From an uncultured Buttiauxella sp. (GTDB lineage Bacteria > Pseudomonadota > Gammaproteobacteria > Enterobacterales > Enterobacteriaceae): a stretch of DNA of 64,000 nucleotides. The notes under the pieces are model-generated. The model was not told the DNA's origin and made no database searches. It worked only from the letters and a program-made list of their open reading frames with translations. A program made the translations under genes and the position numbers. The DNA lies in the NCBI GenBank assembly GCA_946480445.1, contig CAMLJN010000004.1, positions 143,507-207,506 of the forward strand, given 5' to 3'. Below, piece after piece: positions 25,967 to 35,039 of the stretch (positions within the stretch are counted from its first letter, which is position 1; each line of letters opens with the position of its first letter).

Positions 25967-26499
25967 TCACAGGAGGCGCGCGCAGCGGCAAAAGCCGTCA
26001 TGCTGAGCAGCTGGCCTCCACCAGCCCGCGCGTGCTGTACATCGCCACGTCAAAGATATTCGATGAGGAAATGGCCGAACGAATCAGGCATCACCGGGAT
26101 TCGCGGCCAGCTCACTGGCGTACCGTCGAACAATATCGCGATTTATCTGCGGTGATTGGTACCCATAACGATCCGCAGGAGGCGGTTGTGCTGGAATGTA
26201 TCACGACGCTTATCACCAATCTTATGTTTGATGCTGCAGGTGAAATACCGGAAGAGGCCTGGGATTTTGCTGCACTGGAACAGGAAATTAATCAGCAGAT
26301 TGAGACACTCCTGGCAGCTTGCGAGCTCTGCCCGGCACCTGTTTACCTCGTGACCAACGAAGTGGGGATGGGGATAGTGCCGGAGAATCGGCTGGCGCGG
26401 CATTTTCGGGATATTGCCGGGCGGGTTAACCAGCGTCTGGCCGCCGCGGCGCAGGACGTCTGGCTGGTGGTATCCGGTATTGGAGTAAAAATAAAATGA
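25957..26499 (+). CDS. cobU: Adenosylcobinamide kinase / adenosylcobinamide-phosphate guanylyltransferase
   Basis: 180 residues, standard length. It phosphorylates adenosylcobinamide and then adds GMP. The P-loop [13 protein letters not shown] is at residues 6-18. VLYIATSK and the GTP-acceptor histidine region [10 protein letters not shown] follow, then [13 protein letters not shown]. It overlaps cbiP by 10 bp and cobS by 4 bp. Confidence 0.96.
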   Translation: MQLITGGARSGKSRHAEQLASTSPRVLYIATSKIFDEEMAERIRHHRDSRPAHWRTVEQYRDLSAVIGTHNDPQEAVVLECITTLITNLMFDAAGEIPEEAWDFAALEQEINQQIETLLAACELCPAPVYLVTNEVGMGIVPENRLARHFRDIAGRVNQRLAAAAQDVWLVVSGIGVKIK

Positions 26500-27239
26500 T
26501 CTTCCGTTTGTACTTTGCCATGTTGCAGTTTATGAGCCGCCTGCCGGTGCCTGCCCGTTGGACTCAGGGACTGGAAGCGCATGGGTATGTTCGCGGCATC
26601 ATTACCTTTCCATTTGTCGGTCTGTTGCTGGGGGCGTTAGCCGGGCTGGTTTTCGTTATTCTGCAACCCTGGTGCGGCCTGCCGCTGGCGGCGCTGGGGT
26701 ATGTACTGGCGCTCGCCTTGCTGACCGGCGGTTTTCATCTTGATGGTCTGGCCGATACCTGCGACGGCATTTTTTCGGCCCGCAGCCGGGATCGGATGCT
26801 GGAAATTATGCGCGACAGCCGTCTGGGCACGCACGGCGGGCTGGCGCTGATTATCGTGATTGTCGCTAAGGTGCTGGTCGTCAGCGAACTTTCCCTGCGC
26901 GGCAGCCCTATGCTGGCGGTACTGGCTGCGGCCTCTGTCGCCGGGCGCAGCGCTTGCGTGCTGCTGATGTATAACCAGAAATACGCAAGGGAGCAGGGGT
27001 TGGGTAATCTGTTTATCGGCAAAGTCAGCGGTCAGCAGGCTTCCATCACGCTTGCTGGCGGAGCGATTCTGAGTCTGCTGCTTGTCCCGGCGACGGGGAT
27101 CTTCGCGTTCGCGATAACGCTTGTCGCGATGTTGATCCTTGCCTGGCTGCTGCGTCGTACGCTGGGCGGACAAACGGGCGATACGCTCGGGGCGGCCATT
27201 GAACTTGGCGAAGTGATCTTCCTGCTGGCGCTCCTGTAG
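26496..27239 (+). CDS. cobS: Adenosylcobinamide-GDP ribazoletransferase (cobalamin synthase)
   Basis: 247 residues. It is an inner-membrane enzyme joining adenosylcobinamide-GDP to alpha-ribazole, the last assembly step of adenosylcobalamin. The aspartate-rich site [19 protein letters not shown] and [13 protein letters not shown] are clear, among about six membrane helices. It overlaps cobU by 4 bp. Confidence 0.96.
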   Translation: MIFRLYFAMLQFMSRLPVPARWTQGLEAHGYVRGIITFPFVGLLLGALAGLVFVILQPWCGLPLAALGYVLALALLTGGFHLDGLADTCDGIFSARSRDRMLEIMRDSRLGTHGGLALIIVIVAKVLVVSELSLRGSPMLAVLAAASVAGRSACVLLMYNQKYAREQGLGNLFIGKVSGQQASITLAGGAILSLLLVPATGIFAFAITLVAMLILAWLLRRTLGGQTGDTLGAAIELGEVIFLLALL

Positions 27240-27267
27240 CCCGGCCCAACCATTCAGGGAAAATATT

Positions 27268-28323
27268 ATGCAGACACTGGCTACAATTCTGGCGACCATC
27301 GCCCCGCTTAATCGTGACGCAATGACGAAAGCCCAGCACCATATTGATGGTCTTTTAAAACCGCAGGGCAGCCTGGGACGACTCGAGTCGCTTGCCGTAC
27401 AGCTGGCGGGAATGCCGGGCATGAAAGCGGGTCTGAACACAGACCGTAAGACAATTATGGTGATGTGTGCCGATCACGGTGTTTACGAGGAAGGCGTGGC
27501 CGTAGCCCCCCAGGTGGTCACCGCTATTCAGACCATGAATATGACGCGCCACAACACGGGCGTATGCGTGCTGGGTGCCCTGGCCGGAGCTGAGGTCACC
27601 GTCGTTGATGTGGGGGTGGACTGCGACCCGCTTCCCGGCGTGGTGAATATGAAGGTGGCGCGCGGCTGCGGCAATATCGCCAGAGGCCCGGCCATGACTC
27701 GCCAGCAGGCAGAAGATCTCTTGCTGGCAACGGCGAAGCTGACGCTGACGAAAGCGGCTGAAGGTGTGCGCCTGTTCGGCGTGGGCGAGCTGGGGATGGC
27801 CAATACCACCCCGGCTGCCGCGATGGTGAGCGCGTTTACCGGGCGCGATCCGCTCGATACCGTAGGCATGGGGGCCAATCTGCCAGGCGATAAAATGGCC
27901 CATAAGGTGGCCTTGGTTCGCGAAGCGCTGAGGATTAATCAACCTGATGCCAGAGATGGCATCGACGTGCTGGCAAAGACAGGGGGTTTTGATCTGGTCG
28001 GCATGACGGGTGTGATGCTTGGTGCGGCGGCGGCGGGTTTACCGGTGGTGCTTGATGGCTTCCTTTCGTATGCTTCGGCGCTTGCGGCCTGCACGATTGC
28101 GCCAGGTGTTCGGGACTACCTCATTCCTTCCCATCTTTCCGCCGAGAAGGGGGCGATGATTGCGCTCGGCCATCTGGGGCTGGAGCCTTACCTGCAAATG
28201 GGAATGCGTCTGGGCGAGGGCAGCGGGGCCGCACTGGCCATGCATCTCGTCGATGCCGCCTGCGCGATGTATAACAATATGGGCTCGCTGGCTGAGAGTA
28301 ATATTGTGCTGCCGCAGAGCTAG
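27268..28323 (+). CDS. cobT: Nicotinate-nucleotide-dimethylbenzimidazole phosphoribosyltransferase
   Basis: 351 residues. It makes alpha-ribazole 5'-phosphate, the lower-ligand nucleotide. Signatures are [33 protein letters not shown] and the catalytic-Glu region [14 protein letters not shown] near residue 317. It lies 28 bp after cobS and ends the cob run. Confidence 0.96.
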   Translation: MQTLATILATIAPLNRDAMTKAQHHIDGLLKPQGSLGRLESLAVQLAGMPGMKAGLNTDRKTIMVMCADHGVYEEGVAVAPQVVTAIQTMNMTRHNTGVCVLGALAGAEVTVVDVGVDCDPLPGVVNMKVARGCGNIARGPAMTRQQAEDLLLATAKLTLTKAAEGVRLFGVGELGMANTTPAAAMVSAFTGRDPLDTVGMGANLPGDKMAHKVALVREALRINQPDARDGIDVLAKTGGFDLVGMTGVMLGAAAAGLPVVLDGFLSYASALAACTIAPGVRDYLIPSHLSAEKGAMIALGHLGLEPYLQMGMRLGEGSGAALAMHLVDAACAMYNNMGSLAESNIVLPQS

Positions 28324-28413
28324 TCCGTTCCGGCGGGGAGCCTTTGTTTACCCGCCCTGCAAAATCTTCACTTCAGTGCGGCAGAGACTAGCGTCAGCGC
28401 TATCGCCGCAGCT

Positions 28414-28722
28414 TTACTCCTCTTCCGGCATTAGCTGCAATATCGCCGCCAGCAGCCCCGGGAAACGTGCATCCAGGTCTTCGCGCCTTAACGAGATCAA
28501 ATTCTCGCGCCCCTGCGGGCGCTGCCAGATAACGCCGCTGTCGCGCAGCACGCGCCAGTGGTGAGTCATGGTCGATTTCGCCACATCTTTGCGCAGCCTG
28601 CCGCAGGCCAGTTCATCCCCGTTTGCGAGCGTTTGCACTATTTCCAGCCGCAGCGGATTGCCCAGCGCAAAAAGGACATTTTCCAGGCGGATTTGTTCTC
28701 GTTCAGGGTGATTGGCGATCAT
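28414..28722 (-). CDS. ArsR-family winged-helix regulator
   Basis: 102 residues. The fold is that of ArsR/SmtB repressors: ALGNPLRLEIVQTLANGDE, then the recognition helix STMTHHWRVLRDSGVI, then the wing RPQGRENLISLRRED. The metal-box ELCVCDL is replaced by ELACGRL with one cysteine, so metal sensing by that site is unlikely. It is divergent from the second EF-G gene (212-bp gap) and may control it. The inducing signal is unknown. Confidence 0.85.
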   Translation of the reverse strand: MIANHPEREQIRLENVLFALGNPLRLEIVQTLANGDELACGRLRKDVAKSTMTHHWRVLRDSGVIWQRPQGRENLISLRREDLDARFPGLLAAILQLMPEEE

Positions 28723-28934
28723 ACTTTTCCTGTGTCGACTTGTTGCGGTGGCGGCCCGGTAATATACCCAAACGCCGTGTGCATTACCATGCGCAGGGCA
28801 GAGACCGTACAGGGATGATATTCACTATAGCTAAAATAGTTAGAATATACTCGTACAGTTGTACTATGATGACGTACAAACCGATCGGCCATTTTCGGCC
28901 AATCATTGACAGTCAAACAGACTAAGGACGCATC

Positions 28935-31034
28935 ATGCCCCGACCCATCCCTCTCGAACGCTATCGCAACATTGGTATTTCCGCCCATATAGATGCCGGG
29001 AAGACTACCACCACCGAACGTATCCTGTTTTATACCGGCATAAGCCATAAACTGGGTGAAGTTCATGATGGCGCAGCAACGACAGACTGGATGGCGCAGG
29101 AGCAGGAGCGCGGGATTACCATTACTTCCGCAGCGGTGAGCTGCTTCTGGCCCGGCATGGACCACAGCTATGAGCCGCACCGGATCAATATTATCGACAC
29201 GCCAGGGCACGTGGACTTCACGATTGAAGTTGAACGCTCCATGCGCGTGCTCGACGGTGCGGTGATGGTGTATGACGCCGTCGGCGGCGTGCAGCCGCAG
29301 TCTGAAACGGTATGGCGGCAGGCGAATAAGTACCATGTGCCGCGCCTGGCCTTCGTCAATAAAATGGATCGTCAGGGCGCTGATTTCTTCCGCGTAGTGC
29401 AGATGATGATCGCCAGGCTGAAGGCAAACCCGGTGCCGATCGTTATCCCGATTGGCGCGGAAGATCATTTTAGCGGCGTAGTTGATTTGATAAAAATGCG
29501 CGCCATCTTGTGGGACGACGCGACTCAGGGCATGACCTTTCACTATGCCCCCGTGCCGGACGATTTGCTGGCAACCGCGCAAGACTGGCGCGAAAAAATG
29601 GTATCGGCGGCGGCCGAAGCCAACGACACGCTGATGGATAGCTATCTGGAAACCGGTGAGCTGAGCGAAGAAGAAATTATCGCTGGTCTGCGCGCGCGCA
29701 CAGTTGCGGGCGAAATCCAGCCTATGCTCTGCGGCAGCGCTTTTAAAAATAAAGGCGTGCAGAGAATGCTGGACGCGGTGGTGGAGCTGATGCCTTCGCC
29801 GCTGGATATTCCGGCTATCAAAGGTATGGATGAGCAAGAACGGGCGGTTGAACGTCATGCCGATGACAAAGAGCCGTTCTCCGCGCTTGCCTTTAAGCTG
29901 ATGACCGATCCGTATGTGGGGCAGCTGACGTTTATCCGCGTGTACTCCGGCGTGCTGAAAAAAGGCGACACGGTTTACAACCCGGTGAAGGGGAAGAAAG
30001 AGAGGATTGGACGCATTGTGCAGATGCACGCTAACGATCGTCATGAAGTCGACGAACTGCGCGCGGGTGATATTGCCGCCTGTGTAGGGCTGAAGGATGT
30101 TACTACGGGCGACACGCTTTGCGACCCGAGCGCCATTATCACGCTGGAGAGAATGGCGTTTCCCGAGCCGGTTATCTCCCTGGCCATCGAGCCGAAAACC
30201 AAGGCCGACCAGGAAAGAATGGGCATTGCACTGCAGCGGCTGGCCTCCGAGGATCCTTCCTTCCGCTTACATACCGATGAAGAGTCCGGCCAGACCATTA
30301 TCTCCGGCATGGGCGAACTGCATCTGGAAATTATCGTCGATCGTATGAAGCGCGAGTTCGGCGTGGAGGCGAATATCGGCCGTCCTCAGGTGACCTACCG
30401 CGAAACGCTGCGTAAAACGGTGACGGAAGTTGAAGGGAAGTTCGTGCGCCAGTCCGGCGGCAAAGGCCAGTATGGCCATGTTGTTTTAACGCTGGAGCCA
30501 CTTGACGCGGGTAAAGGTTTTGCCTTTGAAGATGCCACTAAAGGCGGGGTGGTGCCGCGCGAATTTATTCCTTCTGTAGAGAAAGGCGTTCGCGAGGCTC
30601 TGAACAGCGGCGTGCTTGCGGGTTACCCGATGGTTGATGTAAAGGTGACCCTGACGTTTGGTTCCAGTCACGACGTTGACTCCTCGGAAATGGCCTTCCG
30701 CATGGCGGCGATTTTGGGCTTTAAGGAAGGCGCTCGCCGGGCCGACCCGGTTATTCTGGAGCCGGTGATGCACGTCGAGGTGGAAACGCCGGAAGATTAT
30801 GCGGGCAGCGTGATGGGCGATTTGTCTTCACGTCGGGGCATGGTGCAGGGCATGGAGGAACGTTTGGGCAGCCATATCATTCGCGCCGACGTGCCGCTTT
30901 CGGAGATGTTTGGTTACTCCACTACGCTGCGATCCCTGACTCAGGGCCGCGCGACGTACAATATGGAGTTCCATCACTACGCTCAAGCGCCGCGTAATGT
31001 CGCAGATGACATCATTGCCAGCCGCCAGAGATAG
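28935..31034 (+). CDS. fusA: Elongation factor G paralogue
   Basis: 699 residues, full EF-G length with all five domains. GTPase motifs are [12 protein letters not shown] (residues 17-28), the switch region [17 protein letters not shown] and NKMDRQG. Domain IV has [12 protein letters not shown] and [13 protein letters not shown]. It resembles E. coli FusA strongly but has many substitutions and an unusual context. The housekeeping fusA normally lies in the str operon with rpsL, rpsG and tufA. This is therefore a second copy, facing an ArsR-type regulator. Whether it works in translocation, recycling or drug tolerance cannot be told from sequence. Confidence 0.9.
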   Translation: MPRPIPLERYRNIGISAHIDAGKTTTTERILFYTGISHKLGEVHDGAATTDWMAQEQERGITITSAAVSCFWPGMDHSYEPHRINIIDTPGHVDFTIEVERSMRVLDGAVMVYDAVGGVQPQSETVWRQANKYHVPRLAFVNKMDRQGADFFRVVQMMIARLKANPVPIVIPIGAEDHFSGVVDLIKMRAILWDDATQGMTFHYAPVPDDLLATAQDWREKMVSAAAEANDTLMDSYLETGELSEEEIIAGLRARTVAGEIQPMLCGSAFKNKGVQRMLDAVVELMPSPLDIPAIKGMDEQERAVERHADDKEPFSALAFKLMTDPYVGQLTFIRVYSGVLKKGDTVYNPVKGKKERIGRIVQMHANDRHEVDELRAGDIAACVGLKDVTTGDTLCDPSAIITLERMAFPEPVISLAIEPKTKADQERMGIALQRLASEDPSFRLHTDEESGQTIISGMGELHLEIIVDRMKREFGVEANIGRPQVTYRETLRKTVTEVEGKFVRQSGGKGQYGHVVLTLEPLDAGKGFAFEDATKGGVVPREFIPSVEKGVREALNSGVLAGYPMVDVKVTLTFGSSHDVDSSEMAFRMAAILGFKEGARRADPVILEPVMHVEVETPEDYAGSVMGDLSSRRGMVQGMEERLGSHIIRADVPLSEMFGYSTTLRSLTQGRATYNMEFHHYAQAPRNVADDIIASRQR

Positions 31035-31041
31035 TCAATCT

Positions 31042-31075
31042 AAGCCCGTTTACGGCAGTGTAAGTGGGCTTTTTT
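31042..31075 (+). terminator. Terminator of the EF-G paralogue
   Basis: Arms AAGCCC and GGGCTT, extended by TTAC/GTAA inside, are followed by six T, 8 bp after the stop codon. Confidence 0.8.
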
Positions 31076-31261
31076 ACATTAGAAAGCTTCCTGTTACGCC
31101 AAAATATCGTCCTGGTGGGCAGGCGATCTTTTTATCCGGCCCCGGCGCGGCAGGATATTGCTTTGCTCTGGGGCTGTTTGCCGGTCTGGCTTTACTGGCG
31201 GGAATCTATATCAGGCTCAATGAGCTGGAGATGAGCGTTGTGGACCCGTGCGGTTAAAAGC

Positions 31262-31297
31262 AAAAAGCCGCTTAAGTTTCCTTAAGCGACTTTTCTT
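31262..31297 (-). terminator. Terminator of tRNA-Asn copy 1
   Basis: On the minus strand the hairpin CGCTTAAG-GAAA-CTTAAGCG is followed by GGCTTTTTG, immediately downstream of the tRNA 3' end. Confidence 0.85.
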
Positions 31298-31301
31298 AAT
31301 A

Positions 31302-31377
31302 TGGCTCCTCTGACTGGACTCGAACCAGTGACATACGGATTAACAGTCCGCCGTTCTACCGACTGAACTACAGAGGA
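31302..31377 (-). tRNA. asn: tRNA-Asn (GTT), copy 1
   Basis: 76 nt including an encoded CCA end. It begins TCCTCTGTAGTTCAGTCGG, has anticodon GTT in CTGTTAAT and the T loop GGTTCGAGTC. All stems pair. The same sequence recurs at three other places in this window. Confidence 0.98.
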
Positions 31378-31392
31378 ATCGTAGTGGGGCTT

Positions 31393-31420
31393 ATCTTAGC
31401 GAGTGCGCCTGGTTTGTCAA
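31393..31420 (-). promoter_or_regulatory. sigma70 promoter of tRNA-Asn copy 1
   Basis: Minus strand: -35 TTGACA, 16-bp spacer, -10 TAAGAT, then a GC-containing discriminator AAGCCCC as in stable-RNA promoters. Confidence 0.8.
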
Positions 31421-31537
31421 AGCCTAAATCGTTCCGATAGCGCTGTTTGCGGGTTCTGTCGACAGTTTGTTTTCTTTTTAAGCGAGATTCAGAAAAAAAT
31501 ACTTTGCAGGATAAGCGTTTGTAAATCATTATTTGAA

Positions 31538-33022
31538 ATGTGGTTTCACTTCTCTCACAGGTCACTCTTGAACTTATATGCCGCACTCCGCCAGCGCGTT
31601 GAAAAGACACGCTGGTATGCCGCCAGAAAAAGCTACCGCACCCTTTTCTGGCGCGAAATTACCCCTCTTGCCGTCCCTATCTTTCTTGAAAATACCTGTG
31701 TGTTAATGATGGGCGTGCTGAGCACGTTCCTCGTCAGCTGGCTGGGTAAAGAGGCAATGGCGGGTGTCGGGCTTGCCGACAGCTTTAATATGGTCATCAT
31801 GGCGTTTTTTGCTGCGGTCGATCTGGGTACAACCGTCGTGGTGGCGTTTAGCCTCGGCAAACTCGATCCAGAACGCGCCCGGGCGGCTGCGCGCCAGTCT
31901 CTGGTGCTGATGACGATTATTGCGGTCTTTATGGCGATGGGTATCCATCTTGCCGGCGAACACATCGTGAATGTTATCGCCGGGGAGGCGACGCCTGAAG
32001 TAAAAGCGCTGGCGCTTTCTTACCTGCAAACGACGGTGTGGAGCTACCCGGCCGCCGCCATCGCGCTGATTGGTAGCGGGGCGCTGCGAGGGGCCGGGAA
32101 CACGAAAATCCCTCTGCTGATAAACGGTGGTATGAACATCCTGAATATTATAATCAGCAGCGTGCTGATTTATGGGCTGTTTGGCTGGAAAGGAATGGGC
32201 TTTGTCGGAGCAGGCCTTGGGCTGACCGTTTCACGCTACATCGGTGCGGCAGGGATTATCTATGTGCTGATGACCGGATTTAACCCGGCGCTGCGTATTT
32301 CGCTGAAAAGCTATTTTACGCCGCTCAAACTGAACATCCTTTGGGAAGTGCTGGGTATTGGCATCCCGGCCAGTATTGAATCCGTTCTGTTCAACGGCGG
32401 CAAGCTGTTAACGCAGATGTTTGTGGCGGGCATGGGCACCAACGTCATTGCCGGGAACTTTATCGCTTTCTCGATTGCGTCGCTTATCAATCTGCCAGGC
32501 AATGCCCTCGGTTCGGCCTCAACGATTATTGTTGGCAGGCGCTTAGGCAAAGGCCAGATAGGGCAGGCGGAGCGGCAGCTGCGGCATGTTTTCTGGCTGT
32601 CGACGATTGGGCTGACGATTATCGCCTGGAGTACCGCGCCCTTTGCCGGGCTGTTTGCCGCATTCTATACCCATGAAGATGATGTAAAAGAAGTCGTTAA
32701 AGTGCTTATCTGGCTAAATGCCGCGTTTATGCCAATCTGGGCGGCCTCGTGGGTGCTGCCCGCCGGACTGAAGGGCGCCCGCGATGCGCGCTTTGCCATG
32801 TGGGTTTCCATGCTCGGTATGTGGGGCTGTCGCGTAGTGGCGGGCTATACGCTGGGGATCGTGCTGGGGATGGGCGTGGTTGGCGTCTGGTTGGGAATGT
32901 TCCTCGACTGGGCGGTTCGCGGAGCCTTCTTCTACTGGCGTATGGTCAGCGGGCGCTGGCTGAAGAAATATCCCCGGGTAAAAAGGGACAAAGCCAGTGA
33001 GCCCGTTCCGCCGATAGATTAG
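31538..33022 (+). CDS. yeeO: MATE-family efflux protein YeeO
   Basis: 494 residues from MWFHFSHRS; the frame is open for another 45 codons (from 31403) and E. coli YeeO is also annotated with a long N terminus, so the start is uncertain. Twelve membrane helices form two MATE halves. Blocks include REITPLAVPIFLENTCVLM, GVGLADSFNMVIMAFFAA, GAGNTKIPLLINGGMNI and IAGNFIAFSIASLINLPGNA. E. coli YeeO has been reported to export flavins and peptides. It lies next to tRNA-Asn as in E. coli. Confidence 0.93.
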   Translation: MWFHFSHRSLLNLYAALRQRVEKTRWYAARKSYRTLFWREITPLAVPIFLENTCVLMMGVLSTFLVSWLGKEAMAGVGLADSFNMVIMAFFAAVDLGTTVVVAFSLGKLDPERARAAARQSLVLMTIIAVFMAMGIHLAGEHIVNVIAGEATPEVKALALSYLQTTVWSYPAAAIALIGSGALRGAGNTKIPLLINGGMNILNIIISSVLIYGLFGWKGMGFVGAGLGLTVSRYIGAAGIIYVLMTGFNPALRISLKSYFTPLKLNILWEVLGIGIPASIESVLFNGGKLLTQMFVAGMGTNVIAGNFIAFSIASLINLPGNALGSASTIIVGRRLGKGQIGQAERQLRHVFWLSTIGLTIIAWSTAPFAGLFAAFYTHEDDVKEVVKVLIWLNAAFMPIWAASWVLPAGLKGARDARFAMWVSMLGMWGCRVVAGYTLGIVLGMGVVGVWLGMFLDWAVRGAFFYWRMVSGRWLKKYPRVKRDKASEPVPPID

Positions 33023-33940
33023 CTACGACGTTAGTCCGGCGAGCAGCTCGTCGCAGCGCTGTTTCACCGCGTCATACAGCAGGCGTACCGTGGGGGAAAG
33101 CTGTTTGCGGTGCGGACAGATCAGGTTGAGGGGCACTACATCGCCCCGATACTGAGGAAGCAGTACCTTAAGGCGACCCGCGCTGACATCTTCACTGACG
33201 TCCAGCCAGGATTTAAACGCAATGCCCTCGCCGCTGATAGCTAAGCGGCGGATCACCTCCGCATCGTCACTCATCATGCTGCCCTTGACGCCAATGTGGT
33301 GCAAATTGCCGTCAAGCTCCAGCGTCCATTTATCAAAGACTCTGCCGCGTAATACATAGGTCAATGCGTTATGGTGAGCGAGATCGGCGATGACTCTGGG
33401 TTCTTCAAAGCGAGCAAGATAAGCCGGTGAAGCCACTAAAACCCGGCGATTATGCGGCGCTAGAGGCAAGGCGATATAGGACGCATCGTCGTTGATACCG
33501 TAGCGGAAGGCCACATCCACCGGATCTTTAAACACGTCGGCGATCTGGTCCGAGAACAGGATTTTAAGCTGCACGGCAGGGTGCTGGTGGCGAAAATCTT
33601 TAAAAACCGAGAGCAGCAGATTGCGCCCCAAATCGGACGGGACGGCGATTTGCAGAATGCCTCGCACTTCGTCGCTGCCGGGCTGAAGCTGTTCATATCC
33701 CGTTTCCAGCGCCTGCAATGCCTGAAGGGCATAAGGCAGCCAGTTTTCGCCTTCGGGTGTAAGACGCAGGCTTCGCGTGGAGCGGGCGAAAAGGCGGACG
33801 TTGAGAATTTTCTCCAGCCGTTTAATGGCCGTGCTCACCTGCGCGGGCTGCAATCCCGCTTCCCGGGCGGTGTCGCTGAAACTGTTTAGCGCTGCCGCTC
33901 TGACAAACAAAGTGAGATCTTCGAGCCTGAGCATTTTCAC
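33023..33940 (-). CDS. LysR-family transcriptional regulator
   Basis: 305 residues. The winged helix at the N terminus reads SFSDTAREAGLQPAQVSTAIKRLE, followed by the linker helix and an effector domain (ILQIAVPSDLGRNLL, VDVAFRYG). It belongs to the DmlR/AaeR-like group by its effector-domain phrases. It is divergent from the nitroreductase gene with a 125-bp gap, so that gene is the likely target. The 3' end abuts that of yeeO. Confidence 0.9.
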   Translation of the reverse strand: MKMLRLEDLTLFVRAAALNSFSDTAREAGLQPAQVSTAIKRLEKILNVRLFARSTRSLRLTPEGENWLPYALQALQALETGYEQLQPGSDEVRGILQIAVPSDLGRNLLLSVFKDFRHQHPAVQLKILFSDQIADVFKDPVDVAFRYGINDDASYIALPLAPHNRRVLVASPAYLARFEEPRVIADLAHHNALTYVLRGRVFDKWTLELDGNLHHIGVKGSMMSDDAEVIRRLAISGEGIAFKSWLDVSEDVSAGRLKVLLPQYRGDVVPLNLICPHRKQLSPTVRLLYDAVKQRCDELLAGLTS

Positions 33941-34065
33941 TCTCCGGATATAAGTGTTGTTTCAGATGAACGGTTTCACGAACGCTGATCGCCTGGTACC
34001 ATATTTGACATGTGGCAGCGTGCTATCCTTTTGCGCCTCATGTTAACTAATTTAAGAGAAAAATC

Positions 34066-34719
34066 ATGAACATTATTGATGCAGCCTCATCACGCTATTC
34101 GACCAAAGCCTTTGATGCGACCAAAAAGATTGGCGCGGACGATATAGAGAAAGTAAAAAACCTGCTGCGCCTGAGTCCGTCCAGCACGAACTCGCAGCCG
34201 TGGCACTTCATTCTGGCCAGCACCGACGAAGCCAAAGCTCGCATTGCAAAAGCAACCGCCGGTTTCTATGTTTTTAACGAGCGCAAAGTGCTTGATGCTT
34301 CTCATGTGGTGGTGTTCTGCGCCAAAACGACTTTTGATGACAAGCACCTGAATACATTGCTTGAGAAAGAAAATGCCGACGGGCGTTTCGCAAGCCAGCA
34401 GGCAATGGAAGGGCAGAACAAAGGCCGTTCTTACTTCGTCAATATGCACCGCTTTGATTATAAAGACGTGCAGCACTGGATGGAGAAACAGGTTTACCTG
34501 AACGTGGGCAATTTTCTGCTGGGCGTCTCAACGCTGAACATTGATGCGGTGCCGATTGAAGGTTTTGACGCGCGTATCCTGGATGAAGAATTTGGCCTGC
34601 GCGAGAAAGGCTTTACCAGCCTGGTTATCGTGCCGATTGGTTACCGCAGCGAGGAAGATTTTAATGCCGCACTGCCAAAGTCACGCCTCGATTTCAGCGA
34701 AATTTTGACCGAGTGCTAA
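34066..34719 (+). CDS. nfsB: Oxygen-insensitive NAD(P)H nitroreductase
   Basis: 217 residues, the NfsB length. It is an FMN dimer reducing nitroaromatics, quinones and dihydropteridine by two-electron transfer. The FMN-binding N terminus [14 protein letters not shown] and [14 protein letters not shown] match NfsB. Later blocks [15 protein letters not shown] and [19 protein letters not shown] also match. In E. coli nfsB is elsewhere and lacks an adjacent LysR gene, so this may be an extra copy. Confidence 0.9.
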   Translation: MNIIDAASSRYSTKAFDATKKIGADDIEKVKNLLRLSPSSTNSQPWHFILASTDEAKARIAKATAGFYVFNERKVLDASHVVVFCAKTTFDDKHLNTLLEKENADGRFASQQAMEGQNKGRSYFVNMHRFDYKDVQHWMEKQVYLNVGNFLLGVSTLNIDAVPIEGFDARILDEEFGLREKGFTSLVIVPIGYRSEEDFNAALPKSRLDFSEILTEC

Positions 34720-34792
34720 GAGGCTGAGTGTATTCATCACAGCAGGCAGGGCAGGCGTTATCGCCACCTGCCTTGTTCAGAAAGGCAAAAGC

Positions 34793-34826
34793 AAAAAGCC
34801 GCTTAAGTTTCCTTAAGCGGCTTTTT
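34793..34826 (-). terminator. Terminator of tRNA-Asn copy 2
   Basis: On the minus strand the stem AGCCGCTTAAG / CTTAAGCGGCT is perfect and runs into T5; nearly identical to the one behind copy 1. Confidence 0.88.
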
Positions 34827-34831
34827 AAATA

Positions 34832-34907
34832 TGGCTCCTCTGACTGGACTCGAACCAGTGACATACGGATTAACAGTCCGCCGTTCTACCGACTGAACTA
34901 CAGAGGA
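34832..34907 (-). tRNA. asn: tRNA-Asn (GTT), copy 2
   Basis: 76 nt, apparently identical base for base to copy 1, with encoded CCA and anticodon GTT. The flanking sequence up to about 20 bp upstream is shared with copies 3 and 4. Confidence 0.98.
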
Positions 34908-34925
34908 ATCGTGTGAACGGGGCGC

Positions 34926-34954
34926 ATAGTAACGAGGTGTGACTGGGTTGTCAA
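34926..34954 (-). promoter_or_regulatory. sigma70 promoter of tRNA-Asn copy 2
   Basis: Minus strand: -35 TTGACA, 17-bp spacer, -10 TACTAT, discriminator GCGCCCC, which suggests stringent control. Confidence 0.85.
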
Positions 34955-35008
34955 AGGCTGTTTTGGTTAATTGTATCTGATTGCGGATTTTTGCAGCGAA
35001 TTCAGCAT

Positions 35009-35032
35009 AAAGGCCGCCTGCGTGCGGCCTTT
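35009..35032. terminator. Terminator of the aminopeptidase P gene
   Basis: Arms AAAGGCCGC and GCGGCCTTT with a six-base loop, 8 bp past the stop of the minus-strand gene; symmetric A/T ends. Confidence 0.75.
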
Positions 35033-35039
35033 AACCCTG

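Noticed and set aside
28719..30044. 441-codon minus-strand frame opposite the EF-G paralogue
   Set aside because: It is the complement of well conserved EF-G sequence and shows no domain pattern of its own.
30997..31257. 86-residue gene overlapping the EF-G 3' end
   Set aside because: Its start lies inside EF-G and its frame runs through the EF-G terminator; listed only as a possible remnant.
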